From assembly GCA_046351455.1 (NCBI GenBank), contig JAXLYM010000007.1, positions 62,001 through 126,000 on the forward strand: a DNA stretch of 64,000 nt, given 5' to 3'. The translations under genes and the position numbers were made by a program. The notes beneath the pieces were generated by a model. That model ran no database searches and was not told the DNA's origin. It saw only the letters and a list, made by a program, of their open reading frames with translations. Each line of letters starts with the position of its first letter. The stretch's first letter is position 1. Below, one piece after another: positions 35,584 through 43,754 of this stretch. Origin of the DNA: JADJRH01 sp046351455. GTDB lineage: Bacteria > Myxococcota_A > Polyangia > Polyangiales > Polyangiaceae.

Positions 35584-35628
35584 CTCGAAGGCATTCGAGC
35601 CGGCCTCGAAGGTGTTCGAGCCGGTCTC
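35584..35628. repeat. Short tandem repeat just upstream of the DUF218 lipoprotein gene
   Basis: A roughly 21-bp unit, GGCTCGAAYRCCTTCGAG on the minus strand, occurs twice in tandem starting about 20 bp before the start codon. Each unit contains TTCGA half-sites in opposite orientation. A dimeric repressor site is possible, but this is one locus only. Confidence 0.4.
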
Positions 35629-35654
35629 ACCCTCTCCGAACACGAGACCAGCTC

Positions 35655-36797
35655 TCATTTCGAAGGGGCCGAGTCCGTCACCGCGGCGGCGCAGCGGAAG
35701 CCGAACACCTCGCTGCGGCTCGACGTGGAGTCGAAGCCGAAGAGCGCCGCCTGGATGTAGCCGTCGTCGACCGCGTACCAGCTCGCGCCGCGGAGGTGGC
35801 GGAGCGGCTTTTCGGGCGTGCCGTCGTTCACCCACTCGGAGACGTTGCCGGCCAGGTCGACGACGCCGTCGCGCGAGGTGTCCTTCGCGAGGGCGCCGGG
35901 CAGGCACGTGGACGGACGGCGCACCGGGCGGCCCCAGCAGAGCTCCTCGCCCTCCGGCGCCGCGGGGCCCCAGGGGAAGATCGGAGAGGGCTTGTCGCCG
36001 AGCGCCGTCCACTCCCACTCATCGCCGGTCGGGAGCCGCTCTTCGCGGGCCGCGCAGAACCCGGCCGCCTCGTCGTACGAGACGCAGTTCACCGGGTGAT
36101 CGTCGCGATCCGTGCGCGAGCCGTTGCAGAACATGCTGGCGCGCGTGGCCTCGATCGGATCGGGCCAGTCGGCGTCGATCGGCACCGCCGAGCAGCGCCC
36201 GATTTCGAGGCACCGAGGAGAGCACTTCTTCTCCTTCACGCACGCTTTGTAGGCCGCGACGGTGACCTCCTGCCGGTCGATGCAGAACGCGGCGACGGTG
36301 ACGGGCCCCCTCCTCGCGTTGGGCTTGTGGCGCCGGAAGGTGCCTCCGGAGATGCGGATCATGCCCGCAGGGCAGGGGCCCGAGGCCGCCGCGGTCCCGG
36401 AAGGAGCCGCCGAAGCCGCCGGATCCGCGCTCGTCGAGAGCATGCCAGTCGTGCCGGCAGATGCGGTGTCGGTGAAGGTGCCCGTCGTGCCGGCAGATGC
36501 GGTGTCTGCGAGCGTGGCAGTCGTGCGAGAGGCCGTGTCTGCGAGCGTGGCAGTCGTCGCGGCGGCTTCGGTGGACGCGCTCGCGCCGCCCTTGCAGCCG
36601 AGCACTGCTGCTGCGAATACGGCGATTCCGAGAAAGGCCCACCGATGACAGAAATGCCCCCCTCCCTTCGCGAACGAAGTGAGCGATTTGGGAGGGGCGG
36701 ACGCGCGTAAGCGCGGCCGGGGGTGGGCAGCGTCGAGGACGGCCTGGGCACCCTCCCTTGATGCTGCGTCCCGCTTCGGGGCCCTTCGCGGCGTCAC
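35655..36797 (-). CDS. FGE-sulfatase (SUMF1) domain lipoprotein with unresolved start
   Basis: The FGE-like domain is clear: GTFRRHKPN, FCIDRQEVTVAAYKACV, HPVNCVSYDEAAGFCAA, RLPTGDEWEWTALG, DLAGNVSEWVNDG and GFRCAAA. The lipoprotein signal FLGIAVFAAAVLGC is preceded by no normal start codon until GTG at 36797. That GTG overlaps the stop codon of the upstream gene (GTGA) and would add about 70 residues encoded partly by repeat R5. Between lipobox and domain lies a repeat region (TATLADTAS-like, about 36430-36560). R5 may have landed on the original start. Catalytic cysteines of true FGE are not evident. Length here is 380 aa. Confidence 0.72.
   Translation of the reverse strand: MTPRRAPKRDAASREGAQAVLDAAHPRPRLRASAPPKSLTSFAKGGGHFCHRWAFLGIAVFAAAVLGCKGGASASTEAAATTATLADTASRTTATLADTASAGTTGTFTDTASAGTTGMLSTSADPAASAAPSGTAAASGPCPAGMIRISGGTFRRHKPNARRGPVTVAAFCIDRQEVTVAAYKACVKEKKCSPRCLEIGRCSAVPIDADWPDPIEATRASMFCNGSRTDRDDHPVNCVSYDEAAGFCAAREERLPTGDEWEWTALGDKPSPIFPWGPAAPEGEELCWGRPVRRPSTCLPGALAKDTSRDGVVDLAGNVSEWVNDGTPEKPLRHLRGASWYAVDDGYIQAALFGFDSTSSRSEVFGFRCAAAVTDSAPSK
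36430..36560. repeat. Coding tandem repeat in the FGE-like lipoprotein linker
   Basis: Imperfect units of about 39 bp containing GTCGTGCCGGCAGATGCGGT encode ADTASAGTTG-type peptides. They form the flexible tether between the lipid anchor and the domain, and copy number may vary between strains. Confidence 0.6.
36656..36730 (-). repeat. Family R repeat copy R5
   Basis: Minus orientation. Arms CCCCTCCC/GGGAGGGG enclose CTTCG-CGAA-CGAAG, and a second hairpin GCGC-GTAA-GCGC replaces the different sequence of other copies. The head lies about 64 bp after the stop codon of the small membrane protein gene. It overlaps the 5' end of the FGE-like frame. Confidence 0.8.
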
Positions 36798-37120
36798 TTG
36801 AGCAACCTGCGCAGGAAGTGGAGCGCGATGTACGTGAGGACCACGAGGCCCACCGCCCACGGTAACGGGCGCAGCGCCGCGCGCCAGAGGCCTTTCGACT
36901 CGACGCGCGGCGGCGGGCCCTCCTGCGCGCTCTCCTGGCCGGGCTCCTGCGCGCGCAGCGAACGCTCGATGCGCTCCAGCAAGAGGCGGCCCTCCACGCT
37001 GCCTGGGAAGTCGCGCAGCAGCGCGTGCGCCTCGAAATGGCAGCGCGTCAGATCGAAGCGCGACTCGGCCTGCGCGAGGCGGTTACGGAGGGCGGCGACG
37101 GCGTCGGTCTCGCGGCTCAC
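36794..37120 (-). CDS. Small tail-anchored membrane protein
   Basis: 108 aa from a GTG. The N-terminal 60 residues are a helical, charged cytoplasmic region (ALRNRLAQAESRFDL, RLLLERIERSLRA) and resemble a tetratricopeptide-like hairpin pair. A Gln/Glu/Pro linker follows, and the last 25 residues form a single membrane helix (LPWAVGLVVLTYIALHFL) with basic end RRLLK. No family recognised. It lies 223 bp downstream of the kinase gene on the same strand, separated by a hairpin cluster, so it may be co-transcribed only in part. Confidence 0.7.
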   Translation of the reverse strand: MSRETDAVAALRNRLAQAESRFDLTRCHFEAHALLRDFPGSVEGRLLLERIERSLRAQEPGQESAQEGPPPRVESKGLWRAALRPLPWAVGLVVLTYIALHFLRRLLK

Positions 37121-37130
37121 GCGCGCATGC

Positions 37131-37165
37131 TAGAGCGCCGCTCCGTTTCACGGAACTGCGCTCTA
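37131..37165. repeat. Hairpin TAGAGCGC/GCGCTCTA
   Basis: An 8-bp perfect outer stem encloses an inner stem TCCGT/ACGGA with a TTC loop. It is the last of a row of hairpins between the kinase and the small membrane protein (minus-strand order). A terminator or mRNA-processing element is possible. Confidence 0.55.
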
Positions 37166-37181
37166 GCTTTTCCCCAAGCAA

Positions 37182-37200
37182 GGGGACGCCTCGCGTCCCC
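37182..37200. repeat. Family D hairpin copy D1
   Basis: GGGGACGC-CTC-GCGTCCCC, an 8-bp perfect stem. Almost the same sequence occurs at 52895-52913. Neighbouring hairpins GGGCTCGC-TC-GCGAGCCC (37241-37258) and CCGTTC-CACA-GAACGG (37271-37286) complete the cluster. Confidence 0.6.
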
Positions 37201-37343
37201 TCTCGCCCAGGCAAAGCCCGGTCGATTCACCCCTGGAGGCGGGCTCGCTCGCGAGCCCTTGCGCGCCGCCCCGTTCCACAGAACGGCGCGGCGCTCCAAC
37301 GCCGATGAGCGCTCGGGATCGATGCCCGGATGCGAGGGGAGGC

Positions 37344-38612
37344 TCAGGCGATGCTGCGGATCGCGATCACGAGGATGGTCAGGAAGAACAGCGCGAACGC
37401 GGAGGCCGCGGTGATCATCGCGATCGGGTGCTTGTCGATCAGGCGCGCGCTCTTCATCGTCACGCCCTTCGCGAGCGTCACCGGGCAGTCCACGCAGATG
37501 TCGCCGTCCGCGCGGCGCTCCAGCACGTCGATCATCTCGCGCACCGACGCGCGGCGCGACGACGGGTCCTTCTCCAGGCCGCGCTTCAGGAACCACATCA
37601 GCTCGACCGGGACCGGCGGCTGGTGCGGGCTCACGCGATCGAAGACGTCGATCGGCTCCGTCCGAACGGCCGTGAGCACCTCGTCCAGCGTCGTCTTGCT
37701 GGTGAGCGGGTGGCGCAGGTAGAGCAATTCGTAGAACAAGAGGCACACGGAGTAGATGTCGGAGCGCGCGTCCGCCGGCTTCCCCGCGGCCTGCTCGGGC
37801 GACATGTAGAACGGGGTGCCGACGATCGAGCCGACCTGCGTCTCGAAGGCGCGCGCGGTGGAGCGCATCGTCGCGGGGGCCGACACGTCCGTGAACGGGA
37901 GCTCCACGCCCGGCGACGTGAGCGATTTGGCCACGCCCCAGTCCATCAAGAGCACCTCGCCGTAGCGGCCGATCATCACGTTCGCGGGCTTGATGTCGCG
38001 GTGGACGATGCCCTTGTCGTGCGCGAAGGCCAGCGCCTCCAGGAGCGCTCGGAAGATCTCCACGCGGCGCTCGAACGTGTAGATGCGGTGGTACTCCCGA
38101 TCGCCGTCCGCGAGCTTCTGGATGATGGACTCCAGCGTCTCGCCGTCGACGTACTTCATCACGAAATAGAGGTCGCCCGTCGCGTCCGTGCCGACGTCGT
38201 GGATGGGGATGATGTTGGGGTGCTCCAGCTTGCCGATCGTGCGGATCTCGTCGACGAAGCGGGCCAGCGACGCGGGGGACTTCACGTGCGCGTGCAGGCG
38301 CTTGATGGCCACCTTGCGGCCGATGTCGTGATCGAGCGCGCCGACGACCTCCCCGAGGCCGCCCTCCCCGAGCAGGCGCAGCTTCTCGAACCGCTCTTTC
38401 CCGTCGAACACGATCTGCGCCTGCGCGCCGTTCACCTCGATGCGGGGCAGCACCGTGGTGCGCGCCGAGGAGCGCGCGGGGCCGTCTTGCACGATGGACA
38501 CCGCGATCGGCGAGCGGTCCTGATCCGCCGCGAGGGTCGGCGCGGCGACGGTCTCCGCGAGGACGGCAGTGTGGGCGAGCTTGCTCGGGGCCAGGGGTGC
38601 GGTCGGCTGCAT
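37344..38612 (-). CDS. Membrane-anchored serine/threonine protein kinase
   Basis: 422 aa from the ATG at 38612. A 70-residue Ala/Thr-rich N-terminus precedes a complete kinase domain: GEGGLGEV loop, VAIK lysine (about residue 104), HRDIKPANV catalytic loop and MDWGVAK, with Trp in place of Phe in the DFG motif as in many bacterial kinases. GTPFYMSPEQAAG marks the activation-loop end. A single C-terminal membrane helix (ITAASAFALFFLTILVIAI) anchors it with no extracytoplasmic sensor, so it probably receives signals in the cytoplasm. DICVDCP before the helix supplies two cysteines, a possible metal or redox site. Confidence 0.9.
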   Translation of the reverse strand: MQPTAPLAPSKLAHTAVLAETVAAPTLAADQDRSPIAVSIVQDGPARSSARTTVLPRIEVNGAQAQIVFDGKERFEKLRLLGEGGLGEVVGALDHDIGRKVAIKRLHAHVKSPASLARFVDEIRTIGKLEHPNIIPIHDVGTDATGDLYFVMKYVDGETLESIIQKLADGDREYHRIYTFERRVEIFRALLEALAFAHDKGIVHRDIKPANVMIGRYGEVLLMDWGVAKSLTSPGVELPFTDVSAPATMRSTARAFETQVGSIVGTPFYMSPEQAAGKPADARSDIYSVCLLFYELLYLRHPLTSKTTLDEVLTAVRTEPIDVFDRVSPHQPPVPVELMWFLKRGLEKDPSSRRASVREMIDVLERRADGDICVDCPVTLAKGVTMKSARLIDKHPIAMITAASAFALFFLTILVIAIRSIA

Positions 38613-38741
38613 GGACCCGCGATGGTAAGACGCCGCGCCGCGCAGGCCAGGGCCGCGGTGCAAAGAAGTGTTGTCGCCGTGTGAAACGCTTGTTTCACGC
38701 CCGGATCGCGCGCACCGCGAGCCCCGGGGGAGGGGGGACGG

Positions 38742-39137
38742 TCAGAGGCGAGCCTTCAGCAGCTCCGCCAGGAGGTCCTCGTCCGTGTGGATCGCGGCGG
38801 ACGTGCCGGACTGCGTGTGCTTGCGGTGATCCGCGAAGGTGCCGATCGGCGCGCCGACGAATCCCGGCACCGCGTCGTACGCGTTGTCGCCGAGGATCAC
38901 GGAGCCCTCCAGGATCTCGGCCCCGAGCTCGCTCAGGAAGGCGTGCGACTTCACCTTGCCGACGAGCTCGTTCGGATCCGGGAGGCCGGTGACCTCGCTC
39001 AGGATGCGCACCGCCTCGATGATGCGGTACTTGCGGTTCTCGCTCTTGATCGTGAGCTCGTCGTTGCGCAGATCCACGCGATCCTGCGCGATCCACTCGT
39101 CGAGGGCAGCCTGGGGGAAGAAGACCCGGTTCTTCAT
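38742..39137 (-). CDS. Conserved hypothetical protein
   Basis: 131 aa, soluble, no signal peptide or membrane segment. The N-terminus (FFPQAALDEWIAQDRVDLRN) is helical. IKSENRKYRIIEAVRI and VTGLPDPNELVGKVKS suggest an alpha/beta fold. A histidine-containing stretch (FADHRKHTQSG) is the only polar cluster. I do not recognise the family and find no catalytic motif. It lies 69 bp downstream of the phosphatidylserine synthase gene and upstream of the kinase on the same strand, so co-transcription with either is possible. Confidence 0.7.
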   Translation of the reverse strand: MKNRVFFPQAALDEWIAQDRVDLRNDELTIKSENRKYRIIEAVRILSEVTGLPDPNELVGKVKSHAFLSELGAEILEGSVILGDNAYDAVPGFVGAPIGTFADHRKHTQSGTSAAIHTDEDLLAELLKARL

Positions 39138-39206
39138 GGGGCGAGGGGCGTGCGGTTGAGCTGTCGGTGGATACGTGCGGTGTCGTCGGTGCGTGCCGGA
39201 GGAGCT

Positions 39207-40034
39207 TCAGGTGGCGGGCGGCTCGGGCGGGATGCTCTTGGCCTCGTTCGCCTCTGGATCGCCGCGGCGCATGAGGCGGCCGGGAAGCTGCCACAGCGAC
39301 TCGAACACGCCGAGGAGGATGTAGAAGCCGAGGAGCCACACGAGCACGAACGCGGGGCTCATGCGCATCGAGATGAAGATGCTGGAGCCGATCGCGAACG
39401 CGACGAAGAGGACCGTCCGCACGTTGAGCTTCACGTCCTTGAAGGAGCGGAAGCGGATCGTCGACACCATGAAGAACGAGAGGAGCGCCGTCACCGCGAG
39501 CATGCCCCACGCGTACTCCGCGCGGCCGATCGCGCCGCCGACGGCGTGGTTCGCGACGACGATCGCCACGAGGATGCCCGCCGCGCCCGGGATCGGGAGG
39601 CCGACGATGTACTTCGACGGCTTGGTGGGCTTGCCGCCCTCGCCCATCGACAGGACGTTGAACCGCGCGAGGCGGACCGCGCCGCACGCGACGAAGAGGA
39701 ACGAGACGATGAGGCCCGTCAGCTCCAGGCGCTTCAGCGTCCACTCGTACACGAGCAGCGCCGGCGCCGCGCCGAACGACACCACGTCCGCGAGCGAGTC
39801 GATCTGGAGGCCGAAGGCGCTCTGCGTCTTGGTCATGCGCGCCACGCGGCCGTCGAGCATGTCGAACAGCATCGCGAACACGATGAGCAGCGCCGCCTTG
39901 TAGAAGTCCTCTTCTCCCTGCGCCGACGCGGACACGCGCAGCGAGTCGAACCCGCAGAAGACGGACGACAGCGTGATCAGGTTGGGGAGGATGAAGAGCG
40001 TCTTTCGAAGGTCCAGCTTGTTTGGTTTTCGCAT
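39207..40034 (-). CDS. pssA: CDP-diacylglycerol-serine O-phosphatidyltransferase
   Basis: 275 aa integral membrane enzyme that makes phosphatidylserine, the precursor of phosphatidylethanolamine, from CDP-diacylglycerol and serine. The CDP-alcohol phosphotransferase signature is complete: Asp61-Gly62, Ala65-Arg66, Gly75, Asp79 and Asp83 with correct spacing. About eight membrane helices follow the typical start LFILPNLITLSSVFCGF, which is characteristic of the PssA II type found in Bacillus and proteobacteria. No psd (decarboxylase) gene is adjacent in this window. Cytoplasmic N-terminus with basic residues. Assignment to serine rather than another alcohol is by overall resemblance. Confidence 0.9.
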   Translation of the reverse strand: MRKPNKLDLRKTLFILPNLITLSSVFCGFDSLRVSASAQGEEDFYKAALLIVFAMLFDMLDGRVARMTKTQSAFGLQIDSLADVVSFGAAPALLVYEWTLKRLELTGLIVSFLFVACGAVRLARFNVLSMGEGGKPTKPSKYIVGLPIPGAAGILVAIVVANHAVGGAIGRAEYAWGMLAVTALLSFFMVSTIRFRSFKDVKLNVRTVLFVAFAIGSSIFISMRMSPAFVLVWLLGFYILLGVFESLWQLPGRLMRRGDPEANEAKSIPPEPPAT

Positions 40035-40205
40035 CTTCGCCTCCGCGCGAACACTCAGCGTAATGGCGATATGTCGCGCTGCGCAAGGATCGGGGCAAGT
40101 TTGTGGTGCGAAGGAGTTTTCGCGAGCGCCGCGCGCCTCTCACGCCCCCGCGAGCCCGCCTCCAGGTGTCTTGTTTTGACGCGCGGGGTGGGGCGGTTCG
40201 GGGCG

Positions 40206-43200
40206 TCACCTCTGCTCGCTGGCGCTCAGGATCCGCGCGGGCACCGGCGTGTCCGGCGACCAGCGGCAGGTGAGGGGCCGGGCCTCGATCGGGGTGCGGA
40301 CGGAGGCGAGCACGGCCTCGGGGGTCTTCTTCTTCGCGTCGGCGGGCGTCCGGGCGGCCTTTCGGAAGTACCAGCCGTGCGACAGATCGCCTTGGATCAC
40401 CGCGCGTCGCTGCCGATTCGCGCGATCGCTGCCCACGATCGCGTCGAGGCACACCACGCTCCCGCGGCCGCGCAGCACGAGGCCCGTCGTGAGGAGCGCG
40501 ACGTCGCCGATCGAGGGAGAGGTCTCCTCGTCGTCCTCTTCGGGCGCGGCGCTCATCGGCTCCTCTTCGATCTCCGCCTCCACGGCGGGCGGCGGGCGCT
40601 CGGTCTTCGGGCCGCCGTCCTCGTGCAGCACGATCGCGTGGCGCACGCCGGGGAGATCCGTGAAGCCCCAGCGCTCGAGGTTCACGCGCAGGCGCGGGAG
40701 CGTGCGGTGCTCGTCGGGCGTGCACGCGCGCGGCGTGGCGTCGAGATCGTACGGCGTCGGCACGCGCACCGGCGCGGAGAGCGTCCCGTCGGCCTGGACC
40801 CGCCGCATCCAGGCGATCGCGTAACCCACGTCCGGCACCGTGTGCATCGTCCAGATCGCGAGGTGCTTGTCGTCGTAGGTCCAGTCTCGTCGCGTGTAGC
40901 GGCGCTCCTGGTAGACCGTCCCCGGCGCGAGGAGCTGCGCCCACGGCGTCCACGGCTCGTTCGGCTTGCTGCCCTTCGCCGGCGGGCGCAGGAGCACCAG
41001 CAGCTCGAGCGGGCTCGACTGCGAGTAGGCGTCGACGTTCGCGATGAAGGTGCCGTCGACGTGGACCGCGTCGCCGCCGCCGAGCTGCGTCTGGCTCAGC
41101 ACCTCCGTCGGGAGATCGGGGAAGCGGAACGCGCGCGCCTTGCCGCCGTCCTCGACGAAGAACGCCTCGTTCTGGCCGGCCGCGCGCACGAACATGCCGC
41201 CGGGGGACACGGAGAGCATCGCCATCTGGAGGTACGAGAAGCGATCGTCGCCGGACGCGCCGATCGTGTACCGCGCGTAGGTGCCGGCGTCGGGGATCGT
41301 GGCGTGGCCCGTGACGCCCGCCTCGAAGTTGTCCCAGGCAACCTCCAGGTTGCGTATTCGGCGGTCCGTCCACGGCGCGCCGTCGTCCGTCGGGCTCATC
41401 GGATCGATCGCCACGCGCGCGAGCGAGATGCCCTCGATCTGCGGCCGCGCGGAGAAGGCCCAGCGCGTCCCCTTCGGGACCGGGCCGAGCAGGCGGCGCG
41501 TGACGATCTTCGGCTCCTCCGCGGCGCTCGCGGGGATCGGCGCGCTCACCGAGAACCACTCGCCGGTCACGCCGTCGGCCGTCGCGAGGCTCCACGCGGC
41601 CTTCCCGCGCGAGGCGTCGCCCTCGTCCGGAGGCAGGCCGAACTCCACGTTGTCGACGCGCGTCCACTTCGATCCGGGGCGCGGCTCGCACGCGATCGTC
41701 GTGCGCAGCGCGCGCTTCGGCGGCTCGGGCTTCGGCGGCTCGAAGGGCGGGGCGCGATCCGCGGGGACGCCCCAGCCGATGCGCACCGCCTGCTCGCTCA
41801 GCACGCAGCCCGAGGCGCCGCACGCGATCTCGCCGCGGCGCGCGTAGCTGTCGTGGAGCGCGCCGGGCCACGGAGCGGGCTGCCACGTCGCGCCGCCGTC
41901 GAGCGACTCCGAGAGGAACGGCTCCGCGTCGCCGTCGCCGTGGGCCCCGTCGATCACGATCACCCTCGATCCGAAGCCCGCGAGCACCGGGTTGTCGATC
42001 GGGGGGTCGCCGACCTTCTCGTTCTTTCCGTCCGCGTCGGTCGTCACCCACACGGGCCCGTACACGTCGCCGTTCGCGTCGAGGTCCATCCCGAGCGTGC
42101 CGTCCTCGCCCACGTGGATCGACGCGATCTGCGGCACCGAGAGGCCGATCCGTCGGTCGTCGTCGTCGAGATCGAGCGCGACCTCCGCGAAGGTGCGCGC
42201 CCCGTCGTGCGACACGAGGAGCGACGTGCGCGCGTCCGTGCGACCCGTGAACAGCGCGTACGCCGAGCGCCCGTCCGGCGAGATCGCGGGCGCCTCGGTG
42301 CGTCCATCGAGATCCGGCACGCGCGAGAGCTGCGGCGCCGCGCCGAGCGGGATCACGATCGGCCCCGCGGCGCAGACGGGCTCCCCGAGCGGCGCGTCCG
42401 GATCGGGCGGCGGATCCGAGGCGATCGCGTCGGCCGCGCTCCTCGTCGCGGGGATGCAGAAGCCGGTCAGGAAGATCGTCCCGTCCGGAGCCAACGTCAT
42501 CCCCATCGCGCCCTGATCCTCGAGGCCGAGCTCCGTCACGAGGCGGAACGTCGAGCCCGCGTCGTGGCTGAGGAGCACGCGCGCCGTCGGCCCCACGTCG
42601 CTCCACTCCAGCGCCGTCGCCGCGATGAGATCGCCGCGCGCCGCGATGATCGGGGAGCTCGGCGAGTTGCGCTCGATCTGCACCGCGCCCTTCACCTCGT
42701 GGAGCGGACCGTCGAGCTTGCCGCGGTAGATCGTCCAGTTGCCGTCTTCGCCGTTGCCGATCTCGACGTAGCGATCGCCGTCGAGCGCCGCGCGTCCGCT
42801 GCTCAGCGCGTAGGGGCTCGGGGTCTGCGACGTGGTGACGGAGAGCGCGACGGGATCGGCCGAGATCCGCTCGTCGGTCTTCGTGAAGGCGGGGCTGTCC
42901 TTGCGCGGATCCCAGGCGAGCGCCGCGAACAACCCCTCCGCGATGATCTTGCCCGAAGCCGAGCGATCGAGCCGCTGCACGCCGAGGCTCGGCGCGTCCT
43001 CGCGGCGGAACGTGACCCCGGCGTCCGTGGTGCTGAAGAGCGCCTCGGGCGCGGCGAGCACGACGGCCCGTCCGCGCGGCGCCGTCACCAAGCTCATCGC
43101 GTGGACGTCGCCGAGATCGACGCGCTTGTAGCCGGCCTCCTCCGTGAAGCGATAGAGCCGCCCCGTGTCCGAGATCGCGAGCACCGCGCCGCCCGTGCTC

Positions 43201-43754
43201 TTCGCCGCGCGGAGCCGCTCCGGAGGCGCGATCCGCCGCACGAACGGCCCGATCGGCGACGTCGCCACGTGGATGGTCCCGCTCGCGCCGAGGACGCCGT
43301 ACGCGCCGGGCCACCGCACGAGGCCGAGGATCGGCTCCGGCGCGCGCTCGGCGGCGGCGAGGCCGTTGCCCGAGCACGTCTCCGGAGAGCCCATCACCAT
43401 CGCGCTCGTGTCGATCGGCTCCCCGTCGTCGATCGGATCGCCGCCCATGTCCTCCGGCTCGTTCTCGACCGCCTCTGGAGGCGGCTCGCGGCGCGGCGAC
43501 GTGAGCCAGCGCTGCCCGTTGCTCTCGAGGACGAGGCACCCGCCGTGCGAAAGCCTCAGCGAATCCAGCGTGATCGTGGGCGGGTACGGGTGCACGAGCC
43601 ACCGCGCGGGCGACTCGTACGGCCCCTTCTGCGCGATCGCGGCGGCCGGCTTCTGCGCGGCGTTGCGGCTCTTCCCCGGGGCGATCCCGGCGCCGCTGCA
43701 CGCTGCGACGAGCGCCGCGACGGAGAGGCAGGCGCCGCCCCGCGCGAGCCTCAT
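40206..43754 (-). CDS. Large Asp-box beta-propeller lipoprotein
   Basis: 1182 aa. Signal peptide with lipobox VAAC. The protein contains several BNR/Asp-box motifs: STTDAGVTF, LSHDAGSTF, VSHDGARTF and SESLDGGATW. These mark sialidase/Vps10-like beta-propellers, probably two in this chain. No sialidase catalytic residues can be assigned, so it is more likely a binding or scaffold protein on a membrane surface. The start ATG overlaps the stop of the upstream PD40 lipoprotein gene (ATGA), so both are made together. An Ala/Lys-rich and an acidic low-complexity stretch (EEEPMSAAPEEDDEE) interrupt the domains. Confidence 0.82.
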   Translation of the reverse strand: MRLARGGACLSVAALVAACSGAGIAPGKSRNAAQKPAAAIAQKGPYESPARWLVHPYPPTITLDSLRLSHGGCLVLESNGQRWLTSPRREPPPEAVENEPEDMGGDPIDDGEPIDTSAMVMGSPETCSGNGLAAAERAPEPILGLVRWPGAYGVLGASGTIHVATSPIGPFVRRIAPPERLRAAKSTGGAVLAISDTGRLYRFTEEAGYKRVDLGDVHAMSLVTAPRGRAVVLAAPEALFSTTDAGVTFRREDAPSLGVQRLDRSASGKIIAEGLFAALAWDPRKDSPAFTKTDERISADPVALSVTTSQTPSPYALSSGRAALDGDRYVEIGNGEDGNWTIYRGKLDGPLHEVKGAVQIERNSPSSPIIAARGDLIAATALEWSDVGPTARVLLSHDAGSTFRLVTELGLEDQGAMGMTLAPDGTIFLTGFCIPATRSAADAIASDPPPDPDAPLGEPVCAAGPIVIPLGAAPQLSRVPDLDGRTEAPAISPDGRSAYALFTGRTDARTSLLVSHDGARTFAEVALDLDDDDRRIGLSVPQIASIHVGEDGTLGMDLDANGDVYGPVWVTTDADGKNEKVGDPPIDNPVLAGFGSRVIVIDGAHGDGDAEPFLSESLDGGATWQPAPWPGALHDSYARRGEIACGASGCVLSEQAVRIGWGVPADRAPPFEPPKPEPPKRALRTTIACEPRPGSKWTRVDNVEFGLPPDEGDASRGKAAWSLATADGVTGEWFSVSAPIPASAAEEPKIVTRRLLGPVPKGTRWAFSARPQIEGISLARVAIDPMSPTDDGAPWTDRRIRNLEVAWDNFEAGVTGHATIPDAGTYARYTIGASGDDRFSYLQMAMLSVSPGGMFVRAAGQNEAFFVEDGGKARAFRFPDLPTEVLSQTQLGGGDAVHVDGTFIANVDAYSQSSPLELLVLLRPPAKGSKPNEPWTPWAQLLAPGTVYQERRYTRRDWTYDDKHLAIWTMHTVPDVGYAIAWMRRVQADGTLSAPVRVPTPYDLDATPRACTPDEHRTLPRLRVNLERWGFTDLPGVRHAIVLHEDGGPKTERPPPAVEAEIEEEPMSAAPEEDDEETSPSIGDVALLTTGLVLRGRGSVVCLDAIVGSDRANRQRRAVIQGDLSHGWYFRKAARTPADAKKKTPEAVLASVRTPIEARPLTCRWSPDTPVPARILSASEQR

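Noticed and set aside
32994..36797. Calling the two FGE-domain lipoproteins active formylglycine-generating enzymes
   Set aside because: No convincing catalytic Cys pair and no sulfatase gene nearby; the fold is widely reused for binding.
40206..43754. Calling the Asp-box protein a sialidase
   Set aside because: Asp boxes are structural; the Arg triad and Tyr/Glu of sialidases could not be placed.
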